A stretch of DNA of 64,000 nucleotides from the NCBI GenBank assembly GCA_044507625.1, contig JBIQJE010000006.1:122176-186175 (forward strand), in the 5' to 3' direction. Source of the DNA: Hyphomicrobium_A sp044507625. GTDB taxonomy: Bacteria; Pseudomonadota; Alphaproteobacteria; Rhizobiales; Hyphomicrobiaceae. Each line of letters opens with the position of its first letter. Positions within the stretch are counted from its first letter, which is position 1. Shown one piece after another: positions 1 to 8,059 of this stretch. The position numbers and the translations under genes are program-made. The notes below the pieces were generated by a model. The model searched no databases. It saw nothing but the letters and a program-made list of their open reading frames with translations, and was not told the origin of the DNA.

Positions 1-332
1 CAGCGCCGCACCGGCGGTATGAGCAGTACCAAGCCCAGCCCATCGGTCGCGAAGCCGGGAATGATGAGCAGGCAGCCGGCGAGGATCACCGCATAGCTGT
101 CGACGAGCGAGGCGACGCCGAGCCCGCCGCGGCCCATGGTGTCGAACATCCGGCTGAACATCGACAACCCCTGCCGGCGGATGACCACCATGCCGATGAA
201 TGCCGAAAGCACCAGGAGCCCGAGTGTCGGCCACAGGCCGATCCACTGCCCCACCAGGATCAGCAGCGTGATCTCGATGAAAGGCAGGACGATCAGGATC
301 AACATCGACGCGAGCTGCAGTGGAGATATCAT
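1..332 (-). CDS. fxsA: FxsA family membrane protein, cut by the window edge
   Basis: The reverse strand reads from an ATG at 332 to the window edge with no stop, about 110 residues. The protein opens with hydrophobic helices (LASMLILIVLPFIEITLLIL, then WIGLWPTLGLLVLSAFIG), a basic stretch (VVIRRQG) and a further helix ending in IPGFATDGLG and a proline/arginine turn (LLIPPVRR). This is the FxsA layout; in E. coli FxsA suppresses F-plasmid exclusion of phage T7, but its normal role is unknown. It is divergent from the Tim44-like gene, as in other Hyphomicrobiales, where secB usually follows fxsA; here that side lies outside the window. The C-terminus is missing. Confidence 0.85.
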   Translation of the reverse strand, partial: MISPLQLASMLILIVLPFIEITLLILVGQWIGLWPTLGLLVLSAFIGMVVIRRQGLSMFSRMFDTMGRGGLGVASLVDSYAVILAGCLLIIPGFATDGLGLVLLIPPVRR

Positions 333-588
333 TGTCCGCTATTCATCTCCCGCTAGCAGGTTGTTGAGCATGTCGGCGCCATCCGGGAGCCCAAAAAGGG
401 GCCTTTAGTGCAATCGGGTTGGCATTGCCCCGTTTGTGCCTTACCTTGAACCAAGGACCATCTTAACCCCTTGATGGCGGATCGGATCAGAGGCCCCGTG
501 CACCCCGGACTTGGGCTTCCTTTAAGACGCGATCATATATTGCTGTCGTATCCAGTCACGCTGTTGATTGCCAGGAAGGCATCCGCCC

Positions 589-1332
589 ATGGAGAAGATT
601 GATCTCTTCACCCTCATCTCGCTCATCGTCGCGGTTATCGTGGTGTTGAAGCTGAGAAGCGTCCTCGGACGCCGCACGGGTGATGAGGAAGCACGTGTCG
701 AGCGCTACCGCGCCGAGCGTGCCCGTCAGGCGTCGGGGGCAAGCGACAATGGAAACGTCGTTGCCATGCCGCGCCGTGATCGCGATGCAGCCGCCGCGAC
801 GCCGGCGCCCGAGGTCAGCCAGGCCGACGTCGAGGAGCGCATCCGCACCTATCCGAGTGCGGAAGCGGGCGCGCGCGCCGGTCTCATCGAAATTGCAAAG
901 CTCGACCCTGCCTTCGAGCCCGACGCTTTCATCCGCGGCGCCAAGCAGGCCTACGAGATGATCGTCACCGCGTTCGCCGAGGGCAACCGCAAGCTGCTCA
1001 AGGATCTCCTGAGCCGTGAAGTCTACGACGGCTTCGTGCGTGCGATCTCCGAGCGCGAGCAGCGCGGCGAGCAGGTCGATCAGAGCTTCGTCGGCATCGA
1101 CAAGGCCGACATCCTGGAATCGGAGCTGAAGGGTGGCATTGCCTCGATCACCGTCCGCTTCGTCAGCCAGCTCATTTCCGCAACGCGCGACAAGGCGGGC
1201 GCCATCATCGGCGGCGATCCCCAGCGCATCAAGGAAGTGACGGACATCTGGACTTTCAGCCGCGACATCTCGAGCGCGAAGGCGCGCGCCAATCCGAATT
1301 GGCGTCTCATCGCCACGCAGTCGCCGGCCTGA
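589..1332 (+). CDS. Tim44/TimA-like inner-membrane-anchored protein
   Basis: This is a 247-residue protein with one N-terminal membrane anchor (residues about 3-23, hydrophobic LFTLISLIVAVIVVL), a charged and low-complexity linker, and a C-terminal Tim44-like domain (about 95-240) that is mostly helices followed by strands, ending in DIWTFSRDISS and NPNWRLIA. Tim44 is the mitochondrial import-motor subunit; the bacterial relatives are membrane-associated and their role is unsettled. The ATG at 589 is preferred over a TTG at 568 because a purine-rich AGGAAGG lies about 10 bases before it and the anchor then starts immediately. Neighbours fxsA, mltA and smr are the usual ones. Confidence 0.85.
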   Translation: MEKIDLFTLISLIVAVIVVLKLRSVLGRRTGDEEARVERYRAERARQASGASDNGNVVAMPRRDRDAAAATPAPEVSQADVEERIRTYPSAEAGARAGLIEIAKLDPAFEPDAFIRGAKQAYEMIVTAFAEGNRKLLKDLLSREVYDGFVRAISEREQRGEQVDQSFVGIDKADILESELKGGIASITVRFVSQLISATRDKAGAIIGGDPQRIKEVTDIWTFSRDISSAKARANPNWRLIATQSPA

Positions 1333-1430
1333 AACTGACGTTCGGCGCGCTGGGGGGCGCGTAAACGAGGTTTGCGATCGCGTCGCCGGCTGTGGCGCGG
1401 TTTGCATCGAGGGGGGATCGGCACGCGACC

Positions 1431-2804
1431 ATGGCTGGTGCTCGCGCCCAGATCGCGTCGGGTGGGAAAGCTGCGGCACTGGCCGCGGCCATGTTCCTCT
1501 CCCTCACGCCCGGCATGCTCGCGGCGGCGAAAGCCGAAACGCCACTCTCACCGAAGTCCGCCCCGGCAAAACCCGCCACCTCGCAGCCCGCCATGAGCAA
1601 GGACGACAAACCGTCGACGCCCAGCGCCGCTGCGCCGGCGTCGGCATTGCCCGAGGCGCGCCTTGAGCGCGTATCGTTTGCCGACCTTCCGGGCTGGGAA
1701 ACCGACGATCACCTCGCCGCCTTCAACACCTTCAAAAAGTCCTGCGACGCCGCCATCCGCATGGCCGAGAAGGGCTCCACCCGCGCTGTCGCGCAATGCC
1801 GCGTTCCGTTGGACGAGCTCGCCGGCGCCTGCCGCGCCGCCCAAGGTGTGAAGGCGACCGACAAAGCCGCCAAGGCGTACTTCGAAAAGCAGTTCGTCCC
1901 GCACAAAATCGTCCACGCAAAGCCGCGCGGACTGCTGACCGGTTACTACGAGCCGGTCCTCGAAGGCTCACGCACCCCGCAAGGCAAATTCCAGACCCCC
2001 GTCTATAGGCGCCCGACCGATCTCGTGAACGTCGTCGACGAGGCCGACCGCGCCTCCAAGCAGGAGGGGCTCACCCATGTGCGGCGCACCTCCACGGGCT
2101 CGGCTCCGTTTCCGACGCGGGCGGAGATCGAGCAAGGCGCGCTGAAGGGCATGGGGCTGGAGCTGCTCTACCTCGAAGACCCGGTCGAAGTGTTCTTCAT
2201 GCACATCCAGGGCTCCGGCCGCGTCCATCTCACCGACGGTTCGACCGTCCGCATCAATTACGACGGCAAGAACGGCCACCCTTACTCGTCCATCGGACGC
2301 TACCTGATCGAGAACAAGATTCTTCCCGCCAGCAAGATGTCCATGCAGGCGCTGGGCAAATGGCTCCGCGAGGATAAAGAGCGCGGCCAGAAGGTGATGT
2401 GGCAGAACCGCTCATTCATCTTCTTCCGCGAGCTTGACGACAGCGAGGGGCCGATGGGCGCCATGCAGGTGCCCCTCACCCCCGGGCGCAGCCTCGCGGT
2501 CGACACCGGCTATCACGCCCTCGGCACCCCGATCTACCTGTCCGTCCCCGAGCTGAAGCACGGGGAAAAAGGCCGCGGCTTTAATCGTTTGATGGTGGCC
2601 CAGGACGTAGGGTCTGCGATTAAGGGTCCGGAGCGCGGCGACATCTACTTTGGCTCGGGCGCAAAGGCCGGTAAGCAGGCGGGCACCACCAGGCACGGGG
2701 GAAATTTCTTCGTGCTGCGGCCCGCGAGCGAGCAGACGGCCGAACAGGGGTTGAGGTTCGGCGAGCGCCTGCAATGGCAAACGATCGTGAAAAGCGCCCC
2801 CTGA
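1431..2804 (+). CDS. mltA: membrane-bound lytic murein transglycosylase A family protein (MltA)
   Basis: MltA enzymes cleave the MurNAc-GlcNAc bond of peptidoglycan and leave 1,6-anhydromuramic ends. The protein (457 residues) has a signal peptide ending near AAAKAE (about residue 36), a low-complexity linker, the MltA barrel (about 120-330, including GLLTGYYEPVLEG and FFMHIQGSGRV) and the C-terminal 3D domain with its aspartates (AVDTGYHALGTPIY and AQDVGSAIKGPERGDIYFG). No lipobox cysteine is visible, so it is probably periplasmic and soluble or anchored by the signal sequence. An ATG at 1431 behind GGGGGGA was chosen over a GTG at 1392. The end overlaps the smr-type gene by 31 bases, indicating co-transcription. 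Confidence 0.92.
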   Translation: MAGARAQIASGGKAAALAAAMFLSLTPGMLAAAKAETPLSPKSAPAKPATSQPAMSKDDKPSTPSAAAPASALPEARLERVSFADLPGWETDDHLAAFNTFKKSCDAAIRMAEKGSTRAVAQCRVPLDELAGACRAAQGVKATDKAAKAYFEKQFVPHKIVHAKPRGLLTGYYEPVLEGSRTPQGKFQTPVYRRPTDLVNVVDEADRASKQEGLTHVRRTSTGSAPFPTRAEIEQGALKGMGLELLYLEDPVEVFFMHIQGSGRVHLTDGSTVRINYDGKNGHPYSSIGRYLIENKILPASKMSMQALGKWLREDKERGQKVMWQNRSFIFFRELDDSEGPMGAMQVPLTPGRSLAVDTGYHALGTPIYLSVPELKHGEKGRGFNRLMVAQDVGSAIKGPERGDIYFGSGAKAGKQAGTTRHGGNFFVLRPASEQTAEQGLRFGERLQWQTIVKSAP

Positions 2805-3445
2805 AACCGCCGCGGGGCGGAAAGCCGCCCGCCCACTTGACGCCTGAGGAGCGCGCGCTCTGGGAACACACCGCGCAAAGCATCTCGCCCATCAAAGGCA
2901 AGAAGCAGCGCGTGCACCCGGCCCTGGAAGACGAGCCGCCAGCGTCGCGGCTGCACCATCCCTCTCCGCCTAAGCCGCGCGCTGCCCCGGCGCGCTCGGC
3001 GGCCCCGCCTCCGCCAGCTGCCAAGCGGCCTGCATCGCCGCCGGCGCCAGGCCCCGCGCCGATCTCCCTCGAGCGGCGCAAAGCGCGCAAGCTGTCGTCC
3101 GGTCGTATCGAGATCGAAGGCCGCATCGATTTGCACGGCATGCGCCAGAGCGAGGCGCACACGGCGCTGCTGCGCTTTCTCAACCGCGCCTACGCGCAAG
3201 GAAAGCGCTGGGTGCTGGTGATCACCGGCAAGGGCGCACCCATTCGCTCCGCCTACGACGAGCGCCTCGAGCGCGAAGGCGAGGCGCGCGGCGTGCTGCG
3301 GCGCAACGTTCCGCGATGGCTTGCCGAGGCCGAGATCGCACCGATCGTCATTGGCTTTACGACGGCTTCGACCCGTCACGGCGGTGAAGGCGCGCTCTAC
3401 ATTCACCTGCGCCGCCGCCCCGGCCTGCCCGGCTCCGACGATTGA
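2774..3445 (+). CDS. smr: Smr/MutS2 C-terminal domain protein
   Basis: This is a 223-residue protein with a proline/alanine-rich N-terminal half (about 1-105) and a C-terminal Smr domain (about 110-210). The domain shows the hallmark IDLHGMRQSEAHTALLRFL followed by VLVITGKG and the end strand ALYIHLRRR. Stand-alone Smr proteins are usually nicking nucleases or RNA-binding nucleases; substrate here is unknown. The start lies inside the mltA 3' end, so translation is probably coupled. The mltA-smr pair is conserved in Hyphomicrobiales, but no functional link between the two is established. Confidence 0.9.
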   Translation: MANDREKRPLKPPRGGKPPAHLTPEERALWEHTAQSISPIKGKKQRVHPALEDEPPASRLHHPSPPKPRAAPARSAAPPPPAAKRPASPPAPGPAPISLERRKARKLSSGRIEIEGRIDLHGMRQSEAHTALLRFLNRAYAQGKRWVLVITGKGAPIRSAYDERLEREGEARGVLRRNVPRWLAEAEIAPIVIGFTTASTRHGGEGALYIHLRRRPGLPGSDD

Positions 3446-3530
3446 GCTATCGCCAGTCATCGCCGTCATCGAGCACACGCGTGTCACCGCGCGGCGGCTA
3501 TTGCTTCGCGCGTGGATGGATGCCTGCCGC

Positions 3531-4034
3531 TCAGCCCGCGCAGGTCGACGCGAGCTTCTCCAGCGCAGCGGTGAGCCCCGATAGCGAATAGGTGTCCGTT
3601 GTCGCCGTGCCGCGCGCCGACGTTGCCTTCACGAACGCGTTGGAGCCTTTCTTCATCGCCTCGACGAGCTTCAGCTCCTCGTTCGGATCGGACACGAACC
3701 CGCGCTCGCCTTTGACGAACAACTTGAACGTCTCCGTGCCGATGGTCACCGTCATGTCCTTGTCGGGCGCAACGGGATAGCCGACCTTCACGCTCGGCTC
3801 CGTCTTCACGCCTTCCTTCGGCCAGGCCGAGATGTAGAAAAAGATGGGACCGCGGTTCGCGCCCAGCGGCTCGACCGCCTGCGGCTGGGCGGCGATGAAG
3901 CACACTTCCTTGGGCTTCGCCGAATCGGCATAGACGCTCCAGACGCCCTGCTTCTCGACGAGATCGACGTTCTGTGCGGCGGCGGTCCCGGCGAAAGCAA
4001 AGGCTGCAATGGCCGATGCGGTGATCGTGCGCAT
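3531..4034 (-). CDS. IalB-family periplasmic protein
   Basis: This is a 167-residue secreted protein: signal peptide to about residue 20 (AFAGTAAA then QNVDLV), then a compact domain beginning QGVWSVYAD, with CFIAAQPQAVEP and a penultimate Cys (LASTCAG) likely to form a disulfide. This matches the invasion-associated locus B family first described in Bartonella, where IalB promotes erythrocyte invasion. The family is widespread in free-living alphaproteobacteria, so no virulence role is implied. It lies 64 bases downstream of the TrmH-type gene on the same strand and may share its transcript. A clear signal peptide fixes the start at 4034. Confidence 0.88.
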   Translation of the reverse strand: MRTITASAIAAFAFAGTAAAQNVDLVEKQGVWSVYADSAKPKEVCFIAAQPQAVEPLGANRGPIFFYISAWPKEGVKTEPSVKVGYPVAPDKDMTVTIGTETFKLFVKGERGFVSDPNEELKLVEAMKKGSNAFVKATSARGTATTDTYSLSGLTAALEKLASTCAG

Positions 4035-4098
4035 GTGGCTCCTCCCCGAATAGTCCGAAGCGCGAGTACATCAGCATATGCACCCGGGCGCCCGGATG

Positions 4099-4662
4099 TC
4101 ACCCTTCACCCCCGACCTTACCCCCGGTTCTCGTGGCAATGTCGTGCGGCATCGGCGGCCCGCCCGCCCGCACCGGACGCTCGGCAAACCGGGCCAGCGA
4201 GCGCGTGCGGTCGTACATGACGATGGCGCCCGCCATGGCGACATTGACGCAAAAGCTCGTTGGAATACGCACCACGTGATCACAGCGGGCCAGCAGCTCG
4301 TCCGAAAGCGATCCCTGCTCCGGCCCCAGCACGTAGGCCGCTTTGAGCGGATGCCGGAAGCTCGGCAGATCGACAGCCGTATCGAGGAGTTCGACGCCCA
4401 CGAGCTGGCAGCCCTGTGGCAGCGCCATCTCCTCGAGGCTTCCCCAGTTGTAGTGCGGCAGATGCAACTGGGTCTTGGAGGTGTCCGCGAACGCCTCCAG
4501 CGCCCGGTAGGTCGCGCCCACCGTGAAGGTGAAGCTCGCGCCGAACCCGTGGGCCGAGCGCATCAGGTTGCCGAGGTTCAGCGATTTCGACATGCGCTCG
4601 GCACCGATGGCGAAATAGCCCCGCGCCTTCGGCGGCCAGCTCGTGGCAGGTCTGTCGGTCAT
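4099..4662 (-). CDS. TrmH/SpoU-family RNA 2'-O-methyltransferase
   Basis: This is a 187-residue SPOUT-fold methyltransferase that is almost entirely catalytic domain. The three signature motifs are present: LNLGNLMRSAHGFGA (motif 1, with the conserved N and R), AAYVLGPEQGSLSDELL (motif 2) and RIPTSFCVNVAMAGAIVMYD (motif 3, the SAM-binding knot). Substrate may be a tRNA or rRNA ribose; there is no extra domain to say which. An ATG at 4662 is preferred to the longer open frame starting at 4770, whose added 36 residues run into the promoter region of the divergent quinone oxidoreductase and do not resemble the family. Family members of this compact type are usually 150-200 residues. Confidence 0.88.
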   Translation of the reverse strand: MTDRPATSWPPKARGYFAIGAERMSKSLNLGNLMRSAHGFGASFTFTVGATYRALEAFADTSKTQLHLPHYNWGSLEEMALPQGCQLVGVELLDTAVDLPSFRHPLKAAYVLGPEQGSLSDELLARCDHVVRIPTSFCVNVAMAGAIVMYDRTRSLARFAERPVRAGGPPMPHDIATRTGGKVGGEG

Positions 4663-4757
4663 GGTGGCGGATACTCCGCGTGCCCGCTTGCGGCGCCCGT
4701 CGGGGCATGGTGGAAGGGCGGGCGATCTCGAATTTCTGTTTCGGCGGGAGGTTTTAC

Positions 4758-5732
4758 ATGAAAGCAGCACTTTGCAAGAGTCTCGGGGGTCCCGCCAGCC
4801 TCACGGTGGAGGAGATCGCCGCGCCGGCACCTGGGCCGGGAGAGGTTCTCATCGCCGTGAAAGCCGCCGCGCTCAACTTCTTCGACACGTTGATCACCCG
4901 CGGAAAATATCAATCGAAGCCCGAGCTGCCGTTCTCGCCCGCGGCGGAAGTCGCCGGCGTCGTCGAGGCGCTGGGCCCAGGCGTCACGGGCTTCCAGGCG
5001 GGTGACCGCGTCGCGGCCTATCTGGGCTGGGGCGGCGCCCGCGAGAAAGTCCTCGCTCCAGCCGATGCGGTCGTCCCGATCCCCAGTGGGGTCGGGGACG
5101 AGGTCGCCGCCGGTATCGCCGTCACCTACGGGACCGCCATCCATGGCCTGAAGGACCGCGCCCACCTGAAGCCCGGCGAGACGGTGGCTGTCCTCGGCGC
5201 TGCCGGCGGCGCCGGCCTCGCCGCCGTGGAACTCGCCAAGCTCATGGGCGCGCGCGTCATCGCCGTCGCCTCCTCCGAGGATAAGCTGGCCATCACCCGC
5301 GCCCACGGCGCCGACGAGGCCGTGAATTACGCGGGCACGGATTTGAAGGATGGTCTGAAGGCGCTGACCGGCGGCCGCGGCGTCGATGTCGTCTACGACT
5401 GCGTGGGTGGCGACTCCTCGGAAGCTGCGCTGCGCGCCATGGCCTGGCAGGGGCGCTTTCTCGTCGTCGGATTTGCCTCCGGCGAGATACCGAAGATCCC
5501 GCTCAACCTCTTGCTGCTGAAGGGCTGCGACGCCATTGGCGTCTTCTGGGGCGAGGCGGTGAAGCGCGACCCCGCGGGCCACCGCGACAACATGCGCCAA
5601 GTCCTCGACTGGGTTGCCGAGGGCCGCCTTGCGCCCCGCATCCACGGCACGTTCCCGCTCGACGGGATCCGCGAGGCGCTGGACGTGATCGAGCGCCGCG
5701 AGGCGGTGGGCAAGGTCATCCTCACGATGTGA
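4758..5732 (+). CDS. zinc-independent NADPH:quinone oxidoreductase (MDR superfamily)
   Basis: This is a 324-residue medium-chain dehydrogenase/reductase. The N-terminal GroES-like domain has LNFFDTLITRGKYQ and GVVEALGPGVTGFQAGDRVA; the Rossmann domain has GAAGGAGLAAVELAK and VYDCVGGD. No catalytic or structural zinc cysteine set is present, which places it with the QOR/zeta-crystallin branch that reduces quinones or enones using NADPH. The ATG at 4758 follows GGCGGGAGG at ideal spacing; a longer frame from 4680 adds 26 unlike residues. It is divergent from the RNA methyltransferase gene. Physiological substrate is unknown. Confidence 0.9.
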   Translation: MKAALCKSLGGPASLTVEEIAAPAPGPGEVLIAVKAAALNFFDTLITRGKYQSKPELPFSPAAEVAGVVEALGPGVTGFQAGDRVAAYLGWGGAREKVLAPADAVVPIPSGVGDEVAAGIAVTYGTAIHGLKDRAHLKPGETVAVLGAAGGAGLAAVELAKLMGARVIAVASSEDKLAITRAHGADEAVNYAGTDLKDGLKALTGGRGVDVVYDCVGGDSSEAALRAMAWQGRFLVVGFASGEIPKIPLNLLLLKGCDAIGVFWGEAVKRDPAGHRDNMRQVLDWVAEGRLAPRIHGTFPLDGIREALDVIERREAVGKVILTM

Positions 5733-5948
5733 AGAAACGAGGTTAACCAAAAAGCCGAAAGCATTGATCTAAAACCATTATACGGACACACTTCACGCAC
5801 AGGAAGGCGCACGCCGAACGCCACGGCGCCGGTCCGGCCCTGCGCTTTCATGGAGTGCTGCGCCCGCATCGGTGCCCTGCGTTCAGGAAATATTTGCCAT
5901 GTCTGGCGATTCTGACCGCTGAGTTCAGTTGTGGGGCGTCCTGTGCCG

Positions 5949-6632
5949 ATGCGTCTATTCCGTGATGGGTTGCTGCTACTCGTCGCCTGCGCCGCCATGC
6001 TGGCCGATGGCGCGGGCACGACTGTGCACGCGGAGGGCTTCTTCTCGAAGCTGCTGAACTGGGGCAGCTCGCGCGGGCCCGAGCCGCGGCGTATCGAGCC
6101 TCCTCCCTACCATTTCGGCTACGCCGGGCCCCGCTTCGATTTCGGCCGCAGCTACGGCGACAGCGGTTGGCCGCAGGACAACGCCCGCTACCGCACGCTG
6201 TGTGTGCGCACCTGCGACGGGTTCTATTTCCCCATCGGTGACGGTGTCGGCCGCGAGCGCCTCAACCAGGACGCGCGCACCTGCGAAGCGCGTTGCGACG
6301 GCGAGGCGCGCCTCTACTACTATCCGCTGAACGGCGGCAGCCCCGAGACGATGGTCGATCTCGCCGGCCGCCCCTATGCCCAGACGCAGACCGCGTTCCT
6401 CTACCGCAAAACCCTCGCCCAGGAATGCTCATGCAAGCCGGCGCCATGGTCGGCCGCGAGCGCGGCCCGGCACCGCGGCTACAAGGAAGACGACCGGATG
6501 CTCGCCGATATGCGCGAAAGCGAGCGCCGCTATGCCGGGCGCCCCGACGGCGACATCGACGCTTATCTGATGCGGGAGACCGATGGTCCGCAACAGCAAT
6601 CCCCATGGGATGGTGGCGTGCGCCGCTACTGA
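5949..6632 (+). CDS. DUF2865 secreted protein
   Basis: This is a protein of about 227 residues with a signal peptide (LFRDGLLLLVACAAMLADG, cleaved near VHAE) and a cysteine-rich core containing TLCVRTCDGFYFPIG, CEARCDGEARLYYYP and ECSCKP. That pattern matches DUF2865, a family almost confined to alphaproteobacteria and of unknown function. Six cysteines in pairs suggest disulfides in the periplasm. A GTG at 5931 is an alternative start six codons upstream. The gene is flanked on its 3' side by the dispersed repeats at 6700-6905, so it probably ends its own transcription unit. Confidence 0.8.
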   Translation: MRLFRDGLLLLVACAAMLADGAGTTVHAEGFFSKLLNWGSSRGPEPRRIEPPPYHFGYAGPRFDFGRSYGDSGWPQDNARYRTLCVRTCDGFYFPIGDGVGRERLNQDARTCEARCDGEARLYYYPLNGGSPETMVDLAGRPYAQTQTAFLYRKTLAQECSCKPAPWSAASAARHRGYKEDDRMLADMRESERRYAGRPDGDIDAYLMRETDGPQQQSPWDGGVRRY

Positions 6633-6699
6633 GGGCCGCTACTGAGTGAAGGCATCGTCGCCGCGCCTGTTGGGCGCTTGGCCCTCAACGCCCGCGCGA

Positions 6700-6798
6700 G
6701 ACCACGATCGCTTCGGACCTCCTATCAGTCGAAGCGTGAATCATCGGGCTAATCAAAGGCTGGAGCAGCATCGCGATTCGAAGAAAAGCGATCGTGCT
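6700..6798. repeat. dispersed intergenic repeat, family B copy 1
   Basis: About 100 bases beginning CCACGATCGCTTCGGACC and continuing through AGTCGAAGCGTGAATCATCG. The block matches 17621-17722 along its whole length with substitutions, and 60155-60210 over its first half. CGCTTCG and CGAAGCG form a short stem. It sits between a DUF2865 gene and a hydroxylase gene and abuts family A copy 1. No coding signal is visible. Confidence 0.75.
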
Positions 6799-6799
6799 C

Positions 6800-6905
6800 T
6801 AGAGCATTTTCCGACGAAGTGGATGCCGGTTCGTCGCAAGAAAATGCGACCAATCAAAAACCTAGAGCGTCCGATCCGATTCCATCGGATCGCAGGACGC
6901 TCTAG
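6800..6905. repeat. dispersed intergenic repeat, family A copy 1 (double hairpin)
   Basis: There are two adjacent inverted repeats. The first pairs GCATTTTC with GAAAATGC and CGACGAA with TTCGTCG around an 11-base loop GTGGATGCCGG. The second (6863-6905) pairs AGAGCGTCC with GGACGCTCT and GATCCGAT with ATCGGATC. A degenerate copy lies at 10108-10210, and the tandem repeat at 63689-63828 has the same loop with different stem bases. Confidence 0.8.
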
Positions 6906-6921
6906 TGCCGCGGACGTCGTG

Positions 6922-6937
6922 CGTTTCACGTGAAGTC
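6922..6937. promoter_or_regulatory. parS: degenerate parS-like site
   Basis: The core GTTTCACGTGAA is intact (6923-6934) but the last bases of the palindrome are GT rather than AC. It is one of a pair 19 bases apart. ParB of this replicon, encoded 9 kb away, would be the expected ligand. Confidence 0.6.
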
Positions 6938-6940
6938 GTG

Positions 6941-6956
6941 CGTTTCACGTGAAAAA
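6941..6956. promoter_or_regulatory. parS: degenerate parS-like site, second of pair
   Basis: GTTTCACGTGAAAA at 6942-6955 matches the parS palindrome except at its last core base. It lies just beyond the 3' end of the hydroxylase gene (6980), outside any gene. Confidence 0.6.
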
Positions 6957-6979
6957 GTCGGGCGCGAAGATACGCACCC

Positions 6980-7951
6980 CTACTCCGCCGCATCCACGAT
7001 GCGGCGAGCTTCCTGGGCCGGGGTCTCCGGAGCGTGCGCCTTGTAGCGCTCCGGCTCGCCCTGCCCCGGCTTGTAGTGCAAAGGCAGGAAGAACTGTTCG
7101 ACATAGCTCTTCGGGAAGTTCGGAATCTCGTCCACGCCCAGATCCTTCGCGGTGATTTCCCGCGGCGGCTTCCCGTGGAACGTGCCCAGCATCTTGTCCC
7201 AGCAGGTGAAGAGCAGGCCGAAATTGCAGTCGCCCTCGGTGCCCCAGTTCACGTGGTGCAGGTGATGGATGCGTCCGATGGAGAAATGGCTCTGGAGCGG
7301 CCCGAGGCGCGCATCCACATTCGAATGCTGCACGATGAGCGTGACCGAGATGGCGAAGCCCAGCAGCACCGCCACGGGGATGGGCATGCCCATGATCACG
7401 AGCGGCAAGCTGCCGACGACCATGTCGAGAACCTGATGCAGCGGATGGCGCATCACCCCGTTGAAACCGTAGAGCCGTCCCACACCGTGATGCACCGCGT
7501 GCAGCCGCCACAGCGGCGCGAAGCGGTGGCTGAGGTAGTGCATCATCATGAACACGAAGTCCGAGATGACGAACGCGATCAGCAGCTGCGTCCACAGCGG
7601 CCACTGCGTCGGCCAGATGCCCACATCGAACGGGAACAGCCACACGATCAGCGGGATCAGCAGCACGCCGTTGATGCTCTGCATCTCGTAGACGATGAGA
7701 TGGATGAAGTTCGTCGGCATGTCGCCGTGCGCGTCGTGATCGTTCCACTCATCGAAGAACGGCGCGATCTTCTCGGAAGCGAATGCGGTCGCATAGGCGA
7801 GCGCCAGCAGCGGCGCGAGCCACAGGTAGGCCCACGGATTGCCCTGTGCGATGACGAGCTCCGAAACGACCCAATAGGCAGCGCCGATGAGGCCGAGCAT
7901 CATGAAGGGAGCGTAGCCGTAACGCACAATCGCGCGGAATGCAGACATCAT
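6980..7951 (-). CDS. sterol desaturase / fatty acid hydroxylase family membrane protein
   Basis: This is a 323-residue integral membrane protein of the di-iron hydroxylase superfamily. Hydrophobic segments lie at about 10-30, 40-57, 90-107, 117-135 and 180-210. The histidine clusters that bind the two irons are visible: MMHYLSHRFAPLWRLHAVHH (HxxxH plus HxxHH) and IHHLHHVNWGTEGDC (HHxHH type). Substrates in bacteria include hopanoids, carotenoids and lipid chains; none can be picked here. Two ATGs overlap at the start (7951 and 7948); the second has the better distance to GGAGA. Bacterial relatives are of similar length. Confidence 0.87.
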   Translation of the reverse strand: MMSAFRAIVRYGYAPFMMLGLIGAAYWVVSELVIAQGNPWAYLWLAPLLALAYATAFASEKIAPFFDEWNDHDAHGDMPTNFIHLIVYEMQSINGVLLIPLIVWLFPFDVGIWPTQWPLWTQLLIAFVISDFVFMMMHYLSHRFAPLWRLHAVHHGVGRLYGFNGVMRHPLHQVLDMVVGSLPLVIMGMPIPVAVLLGFAISVTLIVQHSNVDARLGPLQSHFSIGRIHHLHHVNWGTEGDCNFGLLFTCWDKMLGTFHGKPPREITAKDLGVDEIPNFPKSYVEQFFLPLHYKPGQGEPERYKAHAPETPAQEARRIVDAAE

Positions 7952-8059
7952 GGTCTCCGGTTAGCGGCGTGGGGCCCGGTTCTCCAGCTGCGCGCATGGG
8001 ATGCAGCGGCGCTGGCAGAGGTCCTGGTCGAGTTTGACACCCACGCGTATCGAGCTTGT

